Below, one piece after another: positions 16,051-20,850 of a DNA stretch of 20,850 nucleotides. The notes under the pieces are model-generated. The model saw nothing but the letters and a program-made list of their open reading frames with translations. It was not told where the DNA came from and did no database searches. Source of the DNA: Cognatazoarcus sp050305135 (GTDB lineage: Bacteria; Pseudomonadota; Gammaproteobacteria; Burkholderiales; Rhodocyclaceae); contig JBNLET010000269.1 of the NCBI GenBank assembly GCA_050305135.1, forward strand, positions 1-20,850, given 5' to 3'. How positions within the stretch are numbered: the first letter of the stretch is position 1; each line of letters starts with the position of its first letter. A program made the position numbers and the translations under genes.

Positions 16051-16686
16051 GTGAAAATGTCGACTCTAGGCGGGTCAACCGCGCAGATCTTCCGTAGCTT
16101 CCTGCTGATCGTCGCAACTCTTGCTTTGCTGGCGGGGTGTGCCACCAAGTATCCGCCGGCGCCGCAGTCGGCGTCGTCACCCGATTACAACTATATGATC
16201 GGTCCGGACGATTCGATCAACATCGTCGTCTGGCGCAATCCAGAATTGTCCACCACGGTGCCCGTTCGTCCGGACGGCAAGATCACGACGCCGCTCGTGG
16301 AAGACCTGCCGGCGATGGGCAAGGATGCCAGCACCCTGGCCCGCGACATCGAGAAGGCCTTGTCCAAGTACATCCGCGATCCGGTCGTCACCGTCATCGT
16401 GAACAAGTTTGTCGGGCCGTACAGCGAACAGATTCGGGTGATCGGCGAGGCCGCCAAGCCCCAAACGCTGCCCTACCGGCAGAAGATGACCTTGCTGGAC
16501 GTGATGATTGCGGTCGGTGGCATCACCGATTTCGCCGACGGGAATGGCGCTTCGATACTGCGTACCTCCGAAGGCAACAAGCAATACAGCATCCGGCTGA
16601 CCGATCTGCTCAAGCGGGGCGACGTGTCGGCGAACGTCGAAATGCGTCCGGGTGATGTGCTGATCGTGCCGCAAAGCTGGTTCTAA
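16051..16686 (+). CDS. Polysaccharide export lipoprotein, XrtA/PEP-CTERM locus type (short Wza-like)
   Basis: This 211-residue lipoprotein belongs to the Wza-like polysaccharide export family. The N-terminal signal ends in a lipobox LLAGC with Cys30 as the lipid site. The Poly_export domain (YMIGPDDSINIVVWRNPELSTTVPVRPDGKITTPLVEDLPAMGKD...VTVIVNKF) is followed by one SLBB domain (QIRVIGEAAKPQTLPYRQKMTLLDVMIAVGGITDFADGN) and ends MRPGDVLIVPQSWF. It lacks the extra domains and the C-terminal amphipathic helix that forms the outer-membrane pore in full-length Wza (about 380 residues), matching the short export protein of exosortase loci (TIGR03027 type). The GTG at 16051 is preferred: AGGAG lies eight bases upstream. 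ATG at 16057 and TTG at 16021 are less well placed. Confidence 0.9.
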   Translation: MKMSTLGGSTAQIFRSFLLIVATLALLAGCATKYPPAPQSASSPDYNYMIGPDDSINIVVWRNPELSTTVPVRPDGKITTPLVEDLPAMGKDASTLARDIEKALSKYIRDPVVTVIVNKFVGPYSEQIRVIGEAAKPQTLPYRQKMTLLDVMIAVGGITDFADGNGASILRTSEGNKQYSIRLTDLLKRGDVSANVEMRPGDVLIVPQSWF

Positions 16687-16720
16687 GAGACTCGCTCATC
16701 GAGCACTGGCGGGAAGCAAG

Positions 16721-18268
16721 ATGGAAGAAGTCATTCGGCAACTGGTCGGCTACCTGCGTGGCATGTGGCTGTATCGATGGTGGGGGCTGGCGGCCGCGTG
16801 GATCGTCGGCATCGGTGGGGCGGTGGGCATCTATCTGATGCCCGACCGCTACGAATCCTCGGCGCGCATCTACGTGGATACTCAGTCGGTGCTGAAGCCG
16901 CTGATGTCCGGGCTCGCGATCCAGCCCAACATCAATCAGCAGATTGCCATTCTGAGCCGCACGCTGATCAGCCGCCCGAACGTGGAGAAGCTGATCCGGA
17001 TGGCCGATCTGGATCTGGCGATTCGAACCGAGAAGGAACGTGAGGCCTTGATCGGGAAGCTCACCTCGGAACTGAAGATTTCGGGCAGCGGTCGCGACAA
17101 CATCTATCGATTGTCCTACATGGACAACAGTGCGGAAATCGCCAAGCGTGTCGTGCAATCGCTGATGACGATCTTCGTCGAGTCGGGCCTTGGCGACAAG
17201 CGCAAGGATACGGACAGCGCTCGCCGTTTCATCGAGGAACAGATCCTTGCCTACGAACAGAAGCTGGAGGACGCGGAAAACCGGCTGAAGGAATTCAAGC
17301 TCAAGAACATGGCCTACATCGGAGATGGCCGGCAGGACTACTTTGGCCAACTCGCGCAGGTTGGCTCGGAATTGGCGCAGGCCAGGCTTGCGCTGCACGA
17401 GGCGGAGCAGTCGCGCGACGCCATGCAAAGACAGCTGCTTGGCGAGGAGCCGGTCCTGCTGCCCGATGCGCCGGACAAGTCGGACATGGTGATTCCGGAG
17501 ATCGACGGACGCATCGACGCGCTGAAAAAGAATCTCGATAGTCTGCTGCAGCGCTACACGGAGGCCCATCCGGACGTGATTGGAGCCCGTCGGGTGCTCG
17601 CCGACCTGGAGGCGCAGAAGGCCGCGGAACTGAAGAAGCGCAAGAATAGTGCACCGGAGCGCGTCAGTTCGCTCAACGCCAACCCGGTCTACCAGCAGAT
17701 GAAGCTTTCGCTGTCCGAGAGCGAGGCGCGCGTTGCCTCGCTGCGGGCGCGTGTGGCGGCGCATCAGGCGCGGCTGGAGAGCCTGAAGGCAGCGGCCGAG
17801 CTGGTGCCTCAGATCGAAGCCGAGTTCGCACAATTGAACCGCGACTACGGCATACACAAGAAGAACTACGATTCGTTAGTGGCCCGTCGCGAGTCGGCCA
17901 ACATGTCGGTGGACATGGAGTCCACTTCCGGCATGGCCGAGTTCCGCGTCATCGACCCGCCTTCGCAGCCACTCAAGCCAGCGGCTCCGAACCGTCTCGT
18001 GCTGATGCCGCTGGCAGGGCTTGCGGCGCTTGCTGCCGGTGCCGCAATTGCTTTCCTGTTGAGCCAGATTCGGCCAACTTTCCAGGATGCCCGCGCTCTT
18101 CGTGAAGTCACCAGGCTGCCGTTGCTGGGCTGCGTATCGCTGGTGCCGGACGAAGGCCGCCGCCGCCGCCGCCGCCGCTCGTTGATCTTGTTCGCCGGCG
18201 GTGTGACCAGCCTGGTGGGCGCATTCGCCGTGCTGACCGTATTGCTCGCCGTAATGCGAATCGGCTGA
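16721..18268 (+). CDS. Polysaccharide chain-length determinant, XrtA locus type (Wzz/GNVR)
   Basis: This 515-residue inner-membrane polysaccharide co-polymerase would set chain length and work with the kinase encoded next. A first helix (about residues 20-40) is followed by the Wzz domain (YESSARIYVDTQSVLKPLMSGLAI), a long periplasmic coiled coil (about 165-400, rich in E/K/Q/L), and the proline-rich IDPPSQPLKPAAPN block before a second helix near 425-446. A run of seven arginines (480-486) and a third helix (490-512) finish the chain, so the cytoplasmic loop after helix two is followed by a return into the membrane. It fits the TIGR03007 type. The ATG at 16721 follows a GGGAAG site. There is no Walker motif; the kinase is a separate protein 13 bases downstream. 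Confidence 0.92.
   Translation: MEEVIRQLVGYLRGMWLYRWWGLAAAWIVGIGGAVGIYLMPDRYESSARIYVDTQSVLKPLMSGLAIQPNINQQIAILSRTLISRPNVEKLIRMADLDLAIRTEKEREALIGKLTSELKISGSGRDNIYRLSYMDNSAEIAKRVVQSLMTIFVESGLGDKRKDTDSARRFIEEQILAYEQKLEDAENRLKEFKLKNMAYIGDGRQDYFGQLAQVGSELAQARLALHEAEQSRDAMQRQLLGEEPVLLPDAPDKSDMVIPEIDGRIDALKKNLDSLLQRYTEAHPDVIGARRVLADLEAQKAAELKKRKNSAPERVSSLNANPVYQQMKLSLSESEARVASLRARVAAHQARLESLKAAAELVPQIEAEFAQLNRDYGIHKKNYDSLVARRESANMSVDMESTSGMAEFRVIDPPSQPLKPAAPNRLVLMPLAGLAALAAGAAIAFLLSQIRPTFQDARALREVTRLPLLGCVSLVPDEGRRRRRRRSLILFAGGVTSLVGAFAVLTVLLAVMRIG
18158..18178 (+). repeat. (CGC)7 trinucleotide repeat coding seven arginines
   Basis: Seven identical CGC codons in a row encode Arg480-Arg486 of the chain-length protein, directly before its last membrane helix. 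Use of one codon throughout makes it a true microsatellite, prone to in-frame gain or loss of units. The positive run fits the positive-inside rule at a cytoplasmic face. Confidence 0.9.
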
Positions 18269-18281
18269 GCCAGGAGCCAAT

Positions 18282-19295
18282 GTGAGTCTGATCGAAAAAG
18301 CGGTAGAACGGCTGGACAAGCTCAAGCAAGCTGGTGTGATCGTACCGGAGAAGGCGGAGAAGCCGGCGCCTGCGCCAATAACTCCGAAACCTGCCGCTGC
18401 GCCCTCGGCGTCGGCCGGCGAGGTCGAGCAGGCGCAGCGGACGATTCCCCGGCGTTCGGGCGAGCCGGGGCGCGAAGTGCTGGCCACACCCGACGAGCAG
18501 CGGCGCGCCAAGGCTCGACCGGGTGAAGACACGCCGTTTGCCGAGATCAACGTCGAGCGGCTCGCTTCGATGGGCATGGTGACGCCGGACCGCCCGCGCT
18601 CGCCGGTTGCGGAAGAATATCGGTTGATCAAGCGGCCGGTGCTGACCAATGCCCAGGGCAAAGGGGCCAGCCTGGTAGAGAACGGCAACTTGATCATGGT
18701 CACCAGCGCGTTGCCGGGCGAGGGCAAGAGCTTTACGACCATCAACCTCGCCGTCAGCATCGCGATGGAGCTGGATTACACCGTCCTGCTGGTGGATGCG
18801 GACGTCTCCAAGCCATCGGTTCTTGACATCCTGGGCTTTCCGCCCGCGAAGGGATTGATGGACGTATTGGTCGGGCGTGAGCCGGATCTCGCCAGCGTGT
18901 TGATGCGTACCAACATCGAGAAGCTTGCGATTCTTCCGGCCGGCATGCCGCACCAGAACGCGACCGAGTTGCTGGCCAGTGAATCGATGAACCGGCTGCT
19001 GGAGGAAATGGCCTCCCGTTACTCGGACCGCGTGATCATTTTCGATTCGCCGCCGCTGCTCGTGACTACCGAGGCGCGCGCGCTGGCGAGCCACATGGGC
19101 CAGATCATCATGGTCGTCGAGGCCAATCGGACGCCGCAGGGCGTCGTAGGCCAGGCTCTGGCAACGATCGAGAACTGTCCGATCAGGATGATGCTGCTGA
19201 ACAAGTCCACCGATACGAACGCTGCTGGCTATGGCTATGGTTATGGCTACGGTTATGGCTACGGCGAGGGGGCGGACAGTGCGGCGGCCGCCTGA
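18282..19295 (+). CDS. XrtA-locus tyrosine autokinase (CpsD/CapB family, BY-kinase)
   Basis: This 337-residue cytoplasmic protein is a bacterial tyrosine kinase that cycles between phosphorylated and free states to control polymerisation through the chain-length protein. A low-complexity Pro/Ala-rich N-terminal part (residues 20-75) precedes the kinase. The kinase shows Walker A ALPGEGKS (143-150, Lys149), Walker A' LLVDADVSKP (Asp172, Asp174) and Walker B IIFDSPP (Asp255). The C-terminus has six tyrosines alternating with glycine (Tyr317-Tyr327), the expected autophosphorylation cluster. It fits the TIGR03018 type. The start is GTG at 18282 with AGGAG five bases upstream; an ATG overlapping it at 18280 would be followed at once by TGA. 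Its 3' end overlaps the next gene by 17 bases. Confidence 0.93.
   Translation: MSLIEKAVERLDKLKQAGVIVPEKAEKPAPAPITPKPAAAPSASAGEVEQAQRTIPRRSGEPGREVLATPDEQRRAKARPGEDTPFAEINVERLASMGMVTPDRPRSPVAEEYRLIKRPVLTNAQGKGASLVENGNLIMVTSALPGEGKSFTTINLAVSIAMELDYTVLLVDADVSKPSVLDILGFPPAKGLMDVLVGREPDLASVLMRTNIEKLAILPAGMPHQNATELLASESMNRLLEEMASRYSDRVIIFDSPPLLVTTEARALASHMGQIIMVVEANRTPQGVVGQALATIENCPIRMMLLNKSTDTNAAGYGYGYGYGYGYGEGADSAAAA
19227..19265 (+). repeat. Six-fold Gly-Tyr codon repeat in the kinase tail
   Basis: Six tandem GGY-TAY units plus a closing GGC encode Gly316 to Gly328 with tyrosines at 317, 319, 321, 323, 325 and 327. The six-base period means that slippage keeps the frame while changing the number of tyrosines. 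ATGGCTATGG within it creates a misleading ATG (19231) in the frame of the next gene. Confidence 0.92.
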
Positions 19296-20802
19296 GTCCC
19301 GCCGCGCCCTTCGCGCCCTTGCGGCAGCCACATGCGTCGCCTCGCTGGCAATGCCGGCCGGGGCTCGTTCGCCGCAATGGAGCTACTTCGGGTCGCTGTC
19401 CGAGACGCTGACGGACAACGCGAACGCGCGGGGCGGCGGGGAGACCGATGCGGACCAGATCACCACTGCAACCCTGGGTAGCTCTGTCGCGCTGACGGGC
19501 GGGCGGGTCAAGGGCTTCCTTCGTCTGAGCGGACAGGCCAAGAACTACGCCGACAATGACGCGAAAAACACTTCGTACGTGCTGGGCAACGGCAATGCCT
19601 CGGCGGAACTCGTCGACGACAGCCTTTTTCTCGAAGTAAACGGTTCCGTGCGCCGCGAGAACAAGTCGGCATTTCAGGCAACATCGGTGGATGACAGCAT
19701 CGACTCGGACAACCGCACCCTGATACGCCGCGCCGGTGCGACGTTGAGAGCGCCGCTCAATCTCGGCAGTGGTATTGGCGGCGAGGCCAGCCTGCGCTTC
19801 ACGAGGACCTCGGGCAGCGACATCTTTCGGGGTGCCCGCCGCAGCAAGACGTTCGCCACCAACCTGGGGGATACCCACGCCTTCGGCGACTTTGGCTGGA
19901 GCGCCAATTTCGTGCGTCAGCAGTTCGAAGGGGATGCTCGCCTGGGCGACACCGATGTCCAGAGCATCCGGGCCGCGTTGCTGTACCACTATTCCCCCCA
20001 ATTGCTCTTGCAACTGACCGGTGGGCACGAGAAGAACGATTACGAGGCCGGCAATGATCAGAGCTTCTATACGAAGGGCGTCGGAGCAACGTGGTTGCTG
20101 AGCCAGCGTACCAGCATCGATGCCAATGTCGAGAAGCGCTTCTTCGGTACCGGTTACAAGCTGGGCGTGCAGCACAGTAGGCCGCTGTCGAGCTTGCGCC
20201 TGAGCTACGTCAAAAACGTGTCCTCCATCGAGGACGCCACCTTTCTCAGTCTCGAGGAGATTGCCTATCGCGAGCTGTTCGTCAGTCTGGCATCCCAGAT
20301 CCCGGACCCGGCGGAGCGCGACAGCGTAGCCAGAAGCCTGGCAGAGACGATTCCGAACGGTGCGACGACCTTTGCGAGCTTCGTCACCAACAGCTTCAGC
20401 GTCAGTCGGCGGCTGCAATTGACCGGCTCGCTTGTCGGCGCCCGCAACGTCCTGTCGGCCAGCGTCGGTAGCAGCAACAACGAACGAATCGGAAGCACCA
20501 GCGGGCTGGCCGCCGAAGACGACTTCGCCTCGTTCAGCCGAATCAAGACACGACGGGCCTCGCTGTCGCTGACCCATCGCCTGAGCGGGAAGAGTTCACT
20601 GTCGGCAGCAGTCAATGTTAGCAATTCGAAGGGAAGTGGTGTCAGCAGTCAGGATGTCACACGCCGTTCGCTGACCGTCGGCTATAACACCCGCATTGGG
20701 CCCCACACCACCGGAGCCGCCTCGGTACGCCGACAAAGGTCCACCGGTACCTCCGAATTCACCGAGAACGCGCTCGTCGTCTCGCTGAGCGCGCGCTTCT
20801 GA
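19279..20802 (+). CDS. PEP-CTERM/XrtA locus outer-membrane beta-barrel protein (TIGR03016 type)
   Basis: This 507-residue exported protein is rich in alternating amphipathic strands and ends in phenylalanine (ENALVVSLSARF), as outer-membrane barrels do. WSYFGSLSETLTDNANARGGGETDADQITTATLGSSVAL is the opening typical of the uncharacterised TIGR03016 family tied to exosortase-type polysaccharide loci. The start is placed at GTG 19279: GAGGGGG stands six bases upstream, and the result is a normal signal peptide (RRALRALAAATCVASLAMPAGA). The ATG at 19231 lies inside the kinase tyrosine repeat and would add 16 unlikely residues. The gene overlaps the kinase by 17 bases, so they are probably translationally coupled. 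A likely role is the outer-membrane conduit for the polymer, because the export lipoprotein is too short to make a pore; this is inference. Confidence 0.87.
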   Translation: MRRPPESRRALRALAAATCVASLAMPAGARSPQWSYFGSLSETLTDNANARGGGETDADQITTATLGSSVALTGGRVKGFLRLSGQAKNYADNDAKNTSYVLGNGNASAELVDDSLFLEVNGSVRRENKSAFQATSVDDSIDSDNRTLIRRAGATLRAPLNLGSGIGGEASLRFTRTSGSDIFRGARRSKTFATNLGDTHAFGDFGWSANFVRQQFEGDARLGDTDVQSIRAALLYHYSPQLLLQLTGGHEKNDYEAGNDQSFYTKGVGATWLLSQRTSIDANVEKRFFGTGYKLGVQHSRPLSSLRLSYVKNVSSIEDATFLSLEEIAYRELFVSLASQIPDPAERDSVARSLAETIPNGATTFASFVTNSFSVSRRLQLTGSLVGARNVLSASVGSSNNERIGSTSGLAAEDDFASFSRIKTRRASLSLTHRLSGKSSLSAAVNVSNSKGSGVSSQDVTRRSLTVGYNTRIGPHTTGAASVRRQRSTGTSEFTENALVVSLSARF

Positions 20803-20812
20803 GCCTGACCCG

Positions 20813-20850
20813 ATGTACGAATCCTTCTACGGGCTGCGAGCGAAACCGTT
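20813..20850 (+). CDS. XrtA/PEP-CTERM locus ATPase, N-terminal fragment (cut by window end)
   Basis: Twelve codons and two bases are visible, reading MYESFYGLRAKP and then a probable Phe. This matches the N-terminus of the ExeA/GspA-like AAA ATPase found in exosortase polysaccharide loci (TIGR03015 type, usually starting MYESFYGL..KPF). It begins ten bases after the stop of the outer-membrane protein. Position right after the TIGR03016-type gene is the usual order, which supports the call despite the short fragment. Confidence 0.75.
   Translation, partial: MYESFYGLRAKP

Noticed and set aside
16610..17857. Minus-strand open frame of 415 codons opposite the chain-length gene
   Set aside because: The plus-strand product has clear Wzz features and correct neighbours; the antisense frame shows no motif.
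19227..19265. Tandem repeat as a short CRISPR-like array
   Set aside because: The period is six bases without spacers and it is in frame with the kinase tail; it is a coding repeat.
19231..19278. Upstream ATG for the TIGR03016-type barrel gene
   Set aside because: It arises from the Tyr-Gly codon repeat of the kinase gene, has no ribosome site, and would place 16 odd residues before a good signal peptide that begins at GTG 19279.

Overview
The window is about 20.9 kb of GC-rich DNA from a Gram-negative bacterium, most likely a betaproteobacterium (Rhodocyclales or a near relative). The evidence is the petABC-sspA-sspB block, a general betaproteobacterial porin beginning SNVTVYG after its signal peptide, and the start of a PEP-CTERM/exosortase type (XrtA, EpsH) exopolysaccharide locus. 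No tRNA, rRNA, CRISPR array, transposase or phage gene was seen, and coding density is high. No stretch longer than about 240 bases lacks a gene.

Bases 1-7285, mostly one strand, hold housekeeping and respiratory genes. They are the 3' end of recR, a family III (CaiB/BaiF) CoA-transferase, the cytochrome bc1 operon petA-petB-petC, the stringent starvation pair sspA-sspB, a single-domain hemerythrin, and a YcgR-like PilZ protein. petABC has a plausible extended -10 promoter and tight gene spacing. The petC-sspA gap is rich in competing hairpins.

Bases 7295-11578 hold a D-amino-acid dehydrogenase on the minus strand, fructose-1,6-bisphosphatase on the plus strand, and a TamA/BamA-family outer-membrane assembly protein that starts on TTG inside the end of fbp. 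A 53-base near-perfect palindrome lies over the 5' end of the dehydrogenase gene and is the clearest unexplained DNA structure in the window.

Bases 11814-15868 hold a porin with its own terminator, a minus-strand LolA-like lipoprotein-sorting protein, a divergent LolD/MacB-type ABC ATPase, and an outer-membrane barrel protein of DUF1302-like appearance. The last three look like parts of an envelope export or lipid-trafficking system, but no membrane permease is encoded with them here.

Bases 16051-20850 are the start of the exopolysaccharide locus. In order they are a short Wza-like export lipoprotein, a Wzz/Wzc-type chain-length determinant, a CpsD-type tyrosine autokinase ending in a Tyr-Gly repeat, a large outer-membrane barrel of the TIGR03016 type, and the first codons of the locus ATPase (TIGR03015 type). 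The exosortase, glycosyltransferases and PEP-CTERM substrates would lie beyond the right edge. Together these would polymerise, length-control and export a polysaccharide. The PilZ and hemerythrin genes upstream could couple surface behaviour to c-di-GMP and oxygen, but that link is inference.
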